DNA of 64,000 nt. Source: Rufibacter sediminis (GTDB lineage Bacteria; Bacteroidota; Bacteroidia; Cytophagales; Hymenobacteraceae). The stretch spans positions 1 to 64,000 of the forward strand of contig NZ_JACOAF010000008.1 in assembly GCF_014269285.1 (NCBI RefSeq). The letters are read 5' to 3'. Below are positions 35,018 through 43,372 of this stretch, piece after piece (the stretch's first letter is position 1; each line of letters opens with the position of its first letter). The notes below the pieces were generated by a model, which was not told where the DNA came from, made no database searches, and worked only from the letters and a program-made list of their open reading frames with translations. The position numbers were made by a program, and so were the translations under genes.

Positions 35018-35163
35018 AGGGGTATATTATCTGAGAATGCTAAGAAAACGAAAGTTATCCGGTTTAGGTGTCTCTGCCGGAAGATTCCTGGGCCGTTTTC
35101 CCGCCGGAAATTATTTTCCTCTACGGGTTAGTCGCAGGTTTGGGCTGAATCTTACAAAAAGGT

Positions 35164-35201
35164 GTTTCGGGGGGCTTTTCTGAAAAGGAGACCTAAAAAG
35201 G
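35164..35201. repeat. 37-bp palindrome family, diverged copy
   Basis: GTTTCGGGGGGCTTTTC / TGAAAAGGAGACCTAAAAAG directly past the 3' end of the ABC permease gene (minus strand). Confidence 0.65.
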
Positions 35202-35203
35202 GT

Positions 35204-37624
35204 TTATTCGCGCCGTAGCGACTTCACCGGGTCCAGCAAGGCCGCTCTGGCCGCCTGCACGCCCACCGTGGTAATGGCGATCAGCAGCGAGACCAGCCCC
35301 GCCGTGAAAAACAGCCACGGACTGAGGTTCACCTGATAAGCAAAATCCTGGAGCCAGTTCTTCATGCCGTACCACGCCACCGGTGAGGCAATGAGAATGG
35401 CCAGCAGTACCAGCAGCGCGAAGTCTTTAGATAGCAGCAGCACTATCTCCAGCACGGTAGAGCCCAGTACTTTCCTGATGCCAATTTCCTTCGTGCGCTG
35501 TTCGGCGGTGAACGAGGCCAGCCCGAACAAACCCAGGCAGGCAATCAGGATGGTGAGTGCCGCGAAATAGCCAAACACGGTCAGCATCTTTTCCTCGGCC
35601 TGGTACTGCTGGTTGAAATTGTCGTCTAGGAAGAAATAGTCCAGCGGGTGCCGGGGCGCAAAGGCTTTCCACTGCTGTTCCAGAAAGGCCAGGGTGTTCT
35701 CCAGGTTCTGGGGCCGTACTTTGGCCACCAGATAGCCATTGCTCGCCTGAATGGGCACCAGCATAAGCGGTTTCACGGCATGGTGCAACGACTCAAAGTT
35801 GAAGTTCTTCACCACCCCAATCACGCGGGCATCATAGTCCATGACTTGCACGTGCTTCCCGATGGCGTTTTCCCAGCCCAGCCATTTGGCCCCGGCCTCA
35901 TTGATCATGACCGCTCCCTTTCGGTCAGAAAGCAGGTCTTTCTGGAACATGCGGCCCTCTTTGGTCTGAATGCCCATCAACTCCAGGAAACCATAGCTCA
36001 CAAACATCACGTTCATGGCCCGGTCTTTTTCCGTGCCGTCTTTTTCCTCCACAATCATCCGTAACTGGTTGAGTTTCTCGCCCGGAATGTTGCCTGCTGT
36101 AGCCACCTGCAAGACGTTGGGGTGCTGGACCAGTTTCTGCGTGAAGACGGGCAGTTGTTTGATCAGCAGGGAGTCTGCTTTGGGTAAGTCAAGGACCAGG
36201 ATCTGTTCTTTGGTGAACCCCAGGTTCTTGCTTTTCAGAAACTGAAGCTGGCTGTACACCACGGCCGTCCCGATGATCAAAACCAGCGAGATGGTGAACT
36301 GCACCACCACCAGAAACTGGCGGAGCCACGCGTTGCTGCCCCTGGGGTTTTTATCTGCCTTGAGCACGTCTATGGGGTTGAAGCCAGACAGAAAGAAGGC
36401 GGGGTAACTGCCCGCCACCAAACTCACAAAAAGCAGAATAAGCAGAATGAGCAGCGCAAATTCAGGGCTGTAGAAAGACGAAAGGGTAAATTCTTTTCTG
36501 GTGAGCTGGTTGAAGACCGGCAAAGACACTTCCGTCATGGCCAGCGCCAGCAGCAAGGCCAATAACGTGATCAGGATGGACTCGCCTAAAAACTGCCCGA
36601 TGATCTGCCTGCGGTACGCGCCCACTACTTTGCGCAAACCCACTTCGCGGGCGCGTTTAGCCGATCGCGCGGTAGCCAGGTTCATGTAGTTGATGCAGCC
36701 AATGAGCAGGATGAACACCGCCACCACGGTGAAGATGTACACGTAGGATCGGTTACCGGCGGCACTTAGGTCACTGCCAAACTCATTGCTCAGGTGGATT
36801 TGGGAGATGGGCTGCACAAACAGTTTCATGGAGGCCGAGATCTGGTTTTCCTGCATCCAGGGCACGGCGTAGCGGGTCACCAGATCGGCCAGTTTCTGCT
36901 CGAACACGGGCAACGAAGCCGGGTTGTGCAGCGTGAAGTACGTGTAGTAGCCAAAGTACAGCCAGTGGTTGACACTTTCGGCGGCCTCGGCCGCATCTTT
37001 CCCGCTGCGTTCTGCGGCGTCGCGGGTGACCATGGAGAGAAAGGCATTGGCCCGGATGTGCGAGTGGTTGGTGTCCTTGAAAACGCCGGTCACGGTATAG
37101 CGGTTATGGCTGAACTGGAGAGATTTTCCCAGTGCCTGCTCTACCCCGCCATAGAATTTCCGGGCGAGTTCGTCTGAGAGCACAATAGTGCCGGGCGCTT
37201 GCAAAGCCGTAACCGGATCACCGGCCAGAAACGGAAAAGGAATCACCTGGAAAAAGGTGCTGTCGGCGAAAAACAGGTGCTCTTCCAGAAACGGTTGCTG
37301 ATCTACCCAAAGGGTTTGTTTCCCGACGGTGCTAATCCGGGCCACGTGTTTTACCTCCGGCATGCCTCGCCTGATGTAGTCCGCCAGCGGTTTGGGAGTC
37401 AAGGCTAACTTGTCGTCCTGTTCCTGGAACGTCATGCGGCTGGTCACGCGGTAGATGTTCTCCGCGTGGGCAAACTCCTGCTCATAGGTCAGCTCGTGGC
37501 GCACGTACAGGAAAATAAGCAAGCACGCCGAGATGCCGGTCGCCAACCCGATGATGTTGATAGCCGAGTACGCTTTGTGGCGCAGCAGATTTCGCCAGGC
37601 AATCTTTAGGTAATTCTTGATCAT
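35204..37624 (-). CDS. MacB/FtsX-like ABC transporter permease, fused double type
   Basis: An 806-residue inner-membrane protein of the Bacteroidota MacB-like permease class. The N-terminus MIKNYLKIAWRNLLRHKAYSAINIIGLATGISACLL is the class hallmark. A periplasmic MacB core domain and an FtsX segment (AVFILLIGCINYMNLATARSAKRAREVGLRKVVGA) follow, then a second periplasmic domain and a second FtsX segment (FGLASFTAEQRTKEIGIRKVLGS). No ATPase gene is adjacent. Such permeases often lie beside sigma-54 response regulators in this phylum, and here a sigma-54-type regulator is divergent. A mechanotransmission or export role is inferred. Confidence 0.9.
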   Translation of the reverse strand: MIKNYLKIAWRNLLRHKAYSAINIIGLATGISACLLIFLYVRHELTYEQEFAHAENIYRVTSRMTFQEQDDKLALTPKPLADYIRRGMPEVKHVARISTVGKQTLWVDQQPFLEEHLFFADSTFFQVIPFPFLAGDPVTALQAPGTIVLSDELARKFYGGVEQALGKSLQFSHNRYTVTGVFKDTNHSHIRANAFLSMVTRDAAERSGKDAAEAAESVNHWLYFGYYTYFTLHNPASLPVFEQKLADLVTRYAVPWMQENQISASMKLFVQPISQIHLSNEFGSDLSAAGNRSYVYIFTVVAVFILLIGCINYMNLATARSAKRAREVGLRKVVGAYRRQIIGQFLGESILITLLALLLALAMTEVSLPVFNQLTRKEFTLSSFYSPEFALLILLILLFVSLVAGSYPAFFLSGFNPIDVLKADKNPRGSNAWLRQFLVVVQFTISLVLIIGTAVVYSQLQFLKSKNLGFTKEQILVLDLPKADSLLIKQLPVFTQKLVQHPNVLQVATAGNIPGEKLNQLRMIVEEKDGTEKDRAMNVMFVSYGFLELMGIQTKEGRMFQKDLLSDRKGAVMINEAGAKWLGWENAIGKHVQVMDYDARVIGVVKNFNFESLHHAVKPLMLVPIQASNGYLVAKVRPQNLENTLAFLEQQWKAFAPRHPLDYFFLDDNFNQQYQAEEKMLTVFGYFAALTILIACLGLFGLASFTAEQRTKEIGIRKVLGSTVLEIVLLLSKDFALLVLLAILIASPVAWYGMKNWLQDFAYQVNLSPWLFFTAGLVSLLIAITTVGVQAARAALLDPVKSLRRE

Positions 37625-38092
37625 AGCTTTGCTCTAAGTCGTCTGCGTCTAGGAACGATTTGGCTACTCACACCCGATTTACAAAAACGCGGGTAAACAT
37701 GGTGTAGGAAAGCCTTTGTTTGGGCGAGTTGATCTTCCCCAGCACCGGCTGTTTAGGGGCTGGTTTCCCGAAAACAGCCCCTAAACGGAAGTAGCCGTTT
37801 GCCTCGTCTCCTTCTTCAGCCCAGAAAACCAGGTTCCAAATGCAGTGCCAGAATGCGTAAAGTGAAGCTGCTGAAGCGTTTGCCAGTGCGCCTGCGTCAT
37901 GGCTTGCCCTAAAGTGTACGATTCCGTACATTTATTCGTCTGTAAGCGGACACCCCTGTTGCTGAGATTACTGCTTGGTTTTGTGTAAATTGTTGAAATA
38001 CAGGCTATAATCTGGAAGGGCGAGAGCGCTAAGCCGCTGTGGCACTTTCCTTGTGCTTGCCCTGTCTTCACCGTTGAACTACTCTTTGCCAG
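37625..38092. promoter_or_regulatory. Divergent regulatory region with two sigma-54-like elements
   Basis: No gene in this 468 bp gap. On the minus strand TGGCAC-TGCAT-TTGG (37836-37850) faces the ABC permease. On the plus strand TGGCAC-TTTCC-TTGT (38040-38054) faces the response regulator. Both match the -24/-12 pattern TGGCAC-N5-TTGC except for the last base. A palindrome-family copy (37751-37787) would lie in the permease mRNA leader. The plus-strand start also has TACTCTTTG ending 4 bp before its ATG, so a housekeeping promoter is an alternative. Confidence 0.45.
37751..37787. repeat. 37-bp palindrome family, well-conserved copy
   Basis: GTTTAGGGGCTGGTTTCCC / GAAAACAGCCCCTAAACG in the divergent region. 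Confidence 0.85.
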
Positions 38093-39469
38093 ATGAGCAA
38101 AACCAACTGCCGCATTCTTATTGTTGATGACCAGGAGGATATTCTCACCGCCGGGCGCATCTTCCTGAAGCAACATTTCTCGCTGGTGCGCACCTTGATC
38201 AACCCGCAGCGTCTTCCTGAACTGCTCCAGAACGAGCCCTATGACGTGATCCTGCTGGACATGAACTACACCGCCGGGGCCACCTCCAGCCGCGAGGGAC
38301 TGGAACTGCTGCAGAAAATCTTGGAAATTGATCCGCAGGCCGTTGTGGTGATGATGACCGCCTACGGCGATATTGATCTGGCCGTGCAGGCCCTGAAACT
38401 GGGTGCCACCGATTTTGTGGTCAAGCCCTGGCACAACGAGAAGCTGCTGGCCACCATGATCTCGGCGGGCAAACTGCGGCAATCTACCTCAGAAGTACAG
38501 CACCTGCGCACCAAGCAGCGCCACCTGAACCAAACCCTGAACGAACCCGGCGTAGAGCTGATCGGGACATCACCGGCCATGCAGCGCGTGTACCAGACCC
38601 TGGAGAAAGTAGCCGCCACCGATGCCAATGTGCTCATCCTGGGTGAAAACGGCACCGGAAAAGAAGTAGCCGCCCGCCTGCTGCACCGCCTCTCGCTCCG
38701 GGCCAAAGAAGTGTTTATTCCCGTTGATCTGGGCGCCGTCACCGAAAGCCTGTTTGAAAGCGAACTGTTCGGACACGTGAAAGGCTCTTTCACCGATGCG
38801 AAGGAAGACCGCGCCGGACGCTTTGAAGTCGCCTCCGGCGGAACCCTGTTTCTGGACGAGATCGGGAACCTGAGTTTGCCGCTGCAGGCCAAGATGTTGA
38901 CGGCATTGCAAAGCCGGGTGGTGACGCCGGTGGGCTCCAATCGGGCCAGGCCGGTGAACATCAGGCTGGTGAGCGCCACCAACCTGCCGCTGTATGAGAT
39001 GGTGAAACAGGGGCGCTTCCGGCAAGATTTGCTCTACCGCATCAACACCGTGGAAATCCAGCTTCCGCCGCTCCGGGAGCGCAAGGAAGACATCCAGCCG
39101 CTGGCCGAGCATTTTCTGGCCTCTTTTTCTAAAAAGTACCAAAAACCGAATTTGCGACTGGAGAAACCGGTGCTGCAGAAACTGATGGGCTACTCCTGGC
39201 CGGGCAACATCCGGGAGCTGGAACACACCATGGAGCGCGCCGTGATCATGAGTGAACCCGGTCAGCTGCACCCCTCAGACGTTTACTTAGCGGAACCATC
39301 GGCCTACTCATCCGTCACCATAGAGAACGAGGCCACCCTGGGCAACGTGGAGAAAACGCTGGTGCAGCAGGCGCTAATGAAGCACAACGGCAACATCACG
39401 CACGCCTCCAAAGAATTGGGCATTACGCGCACCGCTTTGTACCGCCGGATAGAAAAGCATGGGCTATAA
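38093..39469 (+). CDS. Sigma-54-dependent response regulator, NtrC family
   Basis: A 458-residue regulator. The receiver domain (1-125) has the phospho-acceptor in VILLDMNYT and Lys in VVKPW. The AAA+ domain (about 150-385) has Walker A GENGTGKE, Walker B GGTLFLDEIGNL and arginine finger region. The C-terminal Fis-type helix-turn-helix (GNITHASKELGITRTALYRRIEKHGL) ends it. The loop that contacts sigma-54, canonically GAFTGA, is GSFTDA here (about residues 231-236); Asp at the fifth position is common in Bacteroidota, Ser at the second less so. The histidine kinase overlaps its end by 11 bp. It probably controls the divergent permease and itself. Confidence 0.92.
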   Translation: MSKTNCRILIVDDQEDILTAGRIFLKQHFSLVRTLINPQRLPELLQNEPYDVILLDMNYTAGATSSREGLELLQKILEIDPQAVVVMMTAYGDIDLAVQALKLGATDFVVKPWHNEKLLATMISAGKLRQSTSEVQHLRTKQRHLNQTLNEPGVELIGTSPAMQRVYQTLEKVAATDANVLILGENGTGKEVAARLLHRLSLRAKEVFIPVDLGAVTESLFESELFGHVKGSFTDAKEDRAGRFEVASGGTLFLDEIGNLSLPLQAKMLTALQSRVVTPVGSNRARPVNIRLVSATNLPLYEMVKQGRFRQDLLYRINTVEIQLPPLRERKEDIQPLAEHFLASFSKKYQKPNLRLEKPVLQKLMGYSWPGNIRELEHTMERAVIMSEPGQLHPSDVYLAEPSAYSSVTIENEATLGNVEKTLVQQALMKHNGNITHASKELGITRTALYRRIEKHGL

Positions 39470-40838
39470 GTATTTCAATGGGAGGGTGGCCTTGCGGGTG
39501 GTGCTCTTGTCGCTCACTTTGCTGGCGGCGCTGTACGTGGGGCTGCGGCATGCCTGGTACATCTCGCTGTTCTGTTTGCTCTTGTTGGCGGTGGGGCAGA
39601 TGCTGGAACTGATGGAATACGTGCAGCGCACCAACCGTGACCTCATCCGGTTTCTGCAGGCCATTCGGCATTCAGATTTCACGCAGCGGTTTGCCGTAGA
39701 GGGTGCTCCGCCGCAGTACCGCGAGCTGCACCGCATGTTCAATGACCTCACCGGGGCCTTCGCCCGCATCAAAGCCGAAAAGGAGATTCACCACCGGTAT
39801 TTGCAGGGCGTGGTGGAGCACCTGCGCATCGGGCTCATCACGTTTGACGCCGAGGGGCACGTGCAGCTTATGAACAAAGCCGCCCACCGCCTGCTGGATC
39901 TGCCGTTCCTGCAGAATCTTCATTCCGTGGAGCGCCTGTACCCGGCCCTGGCCGAGGTCGCCTTCGCGGAGCCCCACCACGATGCCCGCCTCATCCGCTT
40001 GCGGCAACTCACCGAGGAGGTACTGCTTACGGTGCACGTGAGCGTGCTGCGGCTTCAGGAGCAGGATGTCAGGATTATGTCGTTCCAGAACATCCGCTCG
40101 GAGATGGAGGCGCAGGAGCTGGAGTCCTGGAAGAAGCTGATCAGTGTGCTCACGCACGAGATCATGAACTCGGTGACGCCCATTATCTCGCTTACTTCTT
40201 CCATCAGTGATTTGGTGCAGTCTGAACTGACGCCGGTGACCCAGGCCGGGTACCTGGAGGAAGACACCATGGAAGACCTGCAGCTTGGTTTGCGCACCAT
40301 TGAGAAACGGACCCGGGGCATGCAGCATTTCGTGGAGAATTACCGCCGGCTCACGCGGGTGCCGCCGCCGCAGCTGGAAGAATTATCGTTGCAGGCGCTC
40401 TGCGGCCACGTCAGCCGCTTGGTGGAGTCCCAGATGAAAAACCGACAGATTGCCTTTACCCTCCAACTGCCCGAGGAGCAACTCTGGCTTTCGGCGGATG
40501 CCGAGCAATTAGAGCAAGTTCTCCTGAATCTGCTCAAAAACGCCATGGAAGCCGCCCAGCTAGTGGATGCCCCGGCGGTGACCCTGCGCGCCGCTCTGGA
40601 CCACAAACAGCCGCACAAAGTCAGAATGGAGGTGATAGACAACGGCCCGGGTATTGAGCCGGAGTTGCAGGAGCAGATCTTCATCCCGTTCTACACCACC
40701 AAACCCGATGGCTCCGGCATTGGCCTAAGCCTGTCCCGTCAGATTGTGCGGCAACACGGCGGCGTACTGCACGCTTCTTCCGTTCCCTACGTCCAAACCA
40801 CTTTCCATCTCACCTTGCCGCTTCTTCCTGCCAAATAG
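39459..40838 (+). CDS. Membrane sensor histidine kinase, NtrB-like
   Basis: A 459-residue kinase. Two adjacent N-terminal membrane segments (about 10-55) leave almost no periplasmic loop, so the signal is likely membrane or cytosolic. A linker and PAS-like domain (LIGLITFDAEGHVQLMNKAAHRLL type, about 120-215) follow, then HisKA with His233 in VLTHEIMNSVTPI. The ATPase has N box NLLKNAMEAAQ, G1 VIDNGPGI and G2 GSGIGLSLSRQI. The ATG lies inside the end of the response regulator gene (11 bp overlap), so both are translated together and form a cognate pair. Confidence 0.92.
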   Translation: MGYKYFNGRVALRVVLLSLTLLAALYVGLRHAWYISLFCLLLLAVGQMLELMEYVQRTNRDLIRFLQAIRHSDFTQRFAVEGAPPQYRELHRMFNDLTGAFARIKAEKEIHHRYLQGVVEHLRIGLITFDAEGHVQLMNKAAHRLLDLPFLQNLHSVERLYPALAEVAFAEPHHDARLIRLRQLTEEVLLTVHVSVLRLQEQDVRIMSFQNIRSEMEAQELESWKKLISVLTHEIMNSVTPIISLTSSISDLVQSELTPVTQAGYLEEDTMEDLQLGLRTIEKRTRGMQHFVENYRRLTRVPPPQLEELSLQALCGHVSRLVESQMKNRQIAFTLQLPEEQLWLSADAEQLEQVLLNLLKNAMEAAQLVDAPAVTLRAALDHKQPHKVRMEVIDNGPGIEPELQEQIFIPFYTTKPDGSGIGLSLSRQIVRQHGGVLHASSVPYVQTTFHLTLPLLPAK

Positions 40839-40897
40839 CGGATTGATTGTTAATTACTGGTTGTTGATTGCTCCATTGGCGCACTGTGCTTTTCTCT

Positions 40898-40955
40898 GGC
40901 GCGAGTTTGTAACTCGTGCCTACGGATAATGGGTAGTCTCCTGACTACCCTCGGG
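40898..40955. repeat. GCGCGAGT dispersed repeat, copy 2
   Basis: GCGCGAGTTTGTAACTCGTGCC followed by GGGTAGTCTCCTGACTACCC: the same two-hairpin plan as 10086-10155. Confidence 0.6.
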
Positions 40956-41026
40956 GCGGTAGCCGCGAAACTATGGTTGCTGGAGAGTAGATAAACAAGT
41001 CTATTGCATTAGCTGCTGCCTTATGA

Positions 41027-41148
41027 CCACCCGCCCTTCGGGCACCCCTCCTGAATCAGGAGGGGAGTTCTCTAGATAGCCGGCGCTATTCCGGTTGCTC
41101 TAATGACCTCGCAGCGTCCGAAGGTCCTGCGAGCGTCTGTGTCAATAT
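41027..41148. repeat. ~120-bp dispersed repeat, copy 2
   Basis: Same ordered blocks as 15881-16000: CCGCCCTTCGGGCACCCC, CCTCCTGAATCAGGAGGGGA, GACCTCGCAG..CCGAAGGT, CTGCGAG. Confidence 0.8.
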
Positions 41149-41196
41149 TGTTCTGAGCTTGGTTTTAAGAAACGTTTACCAATCCCTAACCGGTAG

Positions 41197-41370
41197 GGCC
41201 GTTAAGTTCTATTTCGATGGTTTGCTACTTTCGGGAAGGCCATTAACGGTACTGCACATTTTGAGCCTCACGGCTCACTGAAGTTACAAACTTCAGCTCA
41301 TTCTAGGTCCAAGTTGGAAACTTGAACCAGCCATATTTTTGAACCAGCATTATTTTAGAATTTAACGGCC
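41197..41370 (-). repeat. MITE-like element with terminal inverted repeats, copy 2
   Basis: 174 bp bounded by GGCCGTTAAGTTCTA and TAGAATTTAACGGCC. Internal blocks (GAGCCTCACGGCTC, GAAGTTACAAACTTCAGCTC, CCAAGTTGGAAACTTGAACC) are the reverse complement of those in the copy at 20026, so it is inserted in the other orientation. Flanking TA on both sides may be a target duplication. Confidence 0.8.
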
Positions 41371-41432
41371 TACTTCAAGTAGGGGATTCTAGGCTTTGCC
41401 AGTATTCTAACGGCTAGCAGCAGATCAACCTC

Positions 41433-41468
41433 TTTTAAAGCCGTTTTGCTAAAACGGCCCCAAAACGG
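41433..41468. repeat. 37-bp palindrome family copy
   Basis: TTTTAAAGCCGTTTTGC / TAAAACGGCCCCAAAACG, 5 bp past the thioredoxin stop (minus strand). Confidence 0.8.
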
Positions 41469-41472
41469 CTGT

Positions 41473-41781
41473 TTACGGCAGGTGCTGCTGTACCACCTGG
41501 CTCAGCTGATGGCCGGGTACTACGCCGGATTGCCGCCACAGCTGTTTGCCCTGGTGGAAGAGCAGCAGCGTGGGAATGCCCTGGACGCGGTACTGCTGGG
41601 CTACGGCGGGGTTTTTGTCCACGTCAATCTTGATCACCTTCAGTTTGCCTTCGTACTGCCGGGCCACCTGTTGCAGGATAGGCGCCATGGTTTTGCAGGG
41701 TCCGCACCAATCGGCGTAGAAGTCTACCAGCACCGGCATGCCCGGGCTGTTGATGATTTCCTGAAAAGATTTCTTCGGCAT
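41473..41781 (-). CDS. trxA: Thioredoxin
   Basis: A 102-residue cytoplasmic dithiol oxidoreductase. The active site WCGPC (Cys26, Cys29) sits in DFYADWCGPCKTMAP. The cis-Pro is in GIPTLLLF, and the buried Asp region is VDFYAD. The length and absence of a signal peptide fit classical thioredoxin rather than a periplasmic TlpA type. It is monocistronic with a palindrome-family repeat at each end (41433-41468 and 41861-41897). Confidence 0.95.
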   Translation of the reverse strand: MPKKSFQEIINSPGMPVLVDFYADWCGPCKTMAPILQQVARQYEGKLKVIKIDVDKNPAVAQQYRVQGIPTLLLFHQGKQLWRQSGVVPGHQLSQVVQQHLP

Positions 41782-41860
41782 GGCAATTAGATAGATGTTT
41801 CATGCCAATATACGGAAAAGGGCAATTCGGGGTGAAGGTCGGCTCAGGTAAACAAGTTCT

Positions 41861-41897
41861 GGTTTAGGCTGTTTTTCAGGAAAGAAGGCCTAAAACA
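41861..41897. repeat. 37-bp palindrome family copy
   Basis: GGTTTAGGCTGTTTTTC / GGAAAGAAGGCCTAAAACA in the divergent region between thioredoxin and the lipase-like gene. Confidence 0.78.
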
Positions 41898-41968
41898 CTG
41901 CCCGCCGGAAGGAACTTTAGGGCAGAAGGTATCCTTTCTATAGTAGAACATCTAACCAAACTCAGACT

Positions 41969-43177
41969 TTGAAAACAATCTTCATAACCGTACTGCTGGC
42001 TATGTCTTCCTGGTTTTCCTCCTGCAAGGAAACCGAGGTGCTGGACGACCAGCAGGTACAGCAACCTCAGAAAGAACTAGTTATCTCCGCGGAGAAACTG
42101 ACCACCATTCAGGCGGCAGGACTGCGGGAACTCGCCATCAGCAACGGACAGCGCGATCTGGCGGCCATGGTGAAATATGACGTGGACGTGTACCGCCTGG
42201 TGTACCTCACCCAGTACAACGGGCAAGAGGTGCGGGCCTCGGGGTTGATGGTGGTGCCTTTGAACCTGACGGCTCCGGCTCCCATTCTGAGCGCACACCA
42301 CGGCACCACCTTTGACCAGAAGTACGCCCCAAGCAATTTCCAGATTAACTCCTTTACCGGGTTTGAGGCGTTTGGCGCGGCCGGTTACCTGACTTTGGTC
42401 CCCGATTACCTGGGCTACGGCGAGTCCAAGCAGATTCTGCACCCGTACTATGACGTGAAGCACTCGGGCTTGGCCGTGGTGGACATGATCAAAGCCGGGA
42501 AAGAGTACTTCCAGAAAAACAGCATCAAAGCGTCTGATCAGCTGTTCCTGGCCGGATACTCAGAAGGTGGCTACGTGACCCTAGCGGCGCAGAAAGAGAT
42601 TGAGGAAAACCCAGGCCATGGCCTTACGGTGGCCGCCTCGGGGGCCGGGGCCGGCGGGTATGACCTGGAAGGCATGCTGGCACGCGTGGTATCGGGGCAA
42701 TCATATGACTATCCGGCTAACCTGGCCTTCATTCTGCAGGCCTACAACAAAACTTACAACTGGAACCGGCTGCTCACCGATTTCTTCCAGGAGCCGTATG
42801 CCACCCGTATCCAGGAGCTGATTGACGGCACCCGCACCAGTAGCTCCATCAACAGCGCGCTGGCCAAAGATCCGGCGAAGTTGTTTAATCCGGCTTTTCT
42901 GGCCGGCCTCAAAGGCGACGGGGAAGTAGCGTTAAAGCAAGCCCTGAAGACGAACAGCCTGAAGAACTTCGTGCCCAAAAGCCCCACCCGCCTGTACCAC
43001 GGCACCGCTGATACTATGGTCCCTTTTGTGAACTCGCAGGTGACGTTTGATGCCATGAAAGCCGCCGGTGCCCCTAACCTGACCTTTATTCCGGTGAAGG
43101 GCGGCACCCACTTCAGTAGCCTGGAACCCATGATCAAGAACCTGATCCCCTGGGTGGAAGGCATCAGAAGTCTGTAA
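41969..43177 (+). CDS. Alpha/beta-hydrolase lipoprotein, secretory-lipase-like
   Basis: A 402-residue predicted lipoprotein (lipobox FSSC, Cys19) with an alpha/beta hydrolase domain. The nucleophile Ser198 lies in AGYSEGG, the oxyanion region is near HHGT, the acid is probably in GTADTMVPF, and the catalytic His is in GGTHFS near the C-terminus. The arrangement resembles secretory lipases and prolyl-oligopeptidase-like esterases. The start is TTG at 41969: no ATG is available before the lipobox and the next ATG would destroy the signal peptide. An esterase activity on lipids is an inference. Confidence 0.85.
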   Translation: MKTIFITVLLAMSSWFSSCKETEVLDDQQVQQPQKELVISAEKLTTIQAAGLRELAISNGQRDLAAMVKYDVDVYRLVYLTQYNGQEVRASGLMVVPLNLTAPAPILSAHHGTTFDQKYAPSNFQINSFTGFEAFGAAGYLTLVPDYLGYGESKQILHPYYDVKHSGLAVVDMIKAGKEYFQKNSIKASDQLFLAGYSEGGYVTLAAQKEIEENPGHGLTVAASGAGAGGYDLEGMLARVVSGQSYDYPANLAFILQAYNKTYNWNRLLTDFFQEPYATRIQELIDGTRTSSSINSALAKDPAKLFNPAFLAGLKGDGEVALKQALKTNSLKNFVPKSPTRLYHGTADTMVPFVNSQVTFDAMKAAGAPNLTFIPVKGGTHFSSLEPMIKNLIPWVEGIRSL

Positions 43178-43198
43178 ACAGGATATTTTTTAAGGCGA

Positions 43199-43229
43199 AG
43201 CCCGGCTCCGAAAGGAGTCGGGCTTTTTT
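43199..43229 (+). terminator. Terminator of the lipase-like gene
   Basis: AGCCCGGCTCC-GAAA-GGAGTCGGGCT plus T run; 11-bp stem with one mismatch. Confidence 0.88.
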
Positions 43230-43230
43230 G

Positions 43231-43262
43231 CTGCCGTTTTCGCCAAAACAGGTCCAAAACGT
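43231..43262. repeat. 37-bp palindrome family, short copy
   Basis: CTGCCGTTTTCGCC / AAAACAGGTCCAAAACG right after the terminator. Confidence 0.65.
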
Positions 43263-43372
43263 TGAAAAATGTACAAGATTTTCTTGAGCAATCTCTGGTG
43301 TACGCGCAAGGAGAAGGAGGGAGGCGGAGCACTTTTTGGTACCTTAATAAAACAGGCTCCGTAAAAAGTAAA

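Larger units (their letters stand above)
40839..41432. other. Gene-free repeat cluster
   Basis: A convergent gap with no gene. It holds a GATTGTTAATTACTGG-type AT stretch, a GCGCGAGT repeat (40898-40955), the 120-bp repeat (41027-41148), and the inverted MITE-like element (41197-41370). It is followed by a palindrome-family copy next to thioredoxin. Four families are stacked here. Confidence 0.75.

Noticed and set aside
37668-37931. Frame in the permease/regulator divergent gap.
   Set aside because: It overlaps a repeat and the sigma-54-like elements; the composition is not that of a gene.
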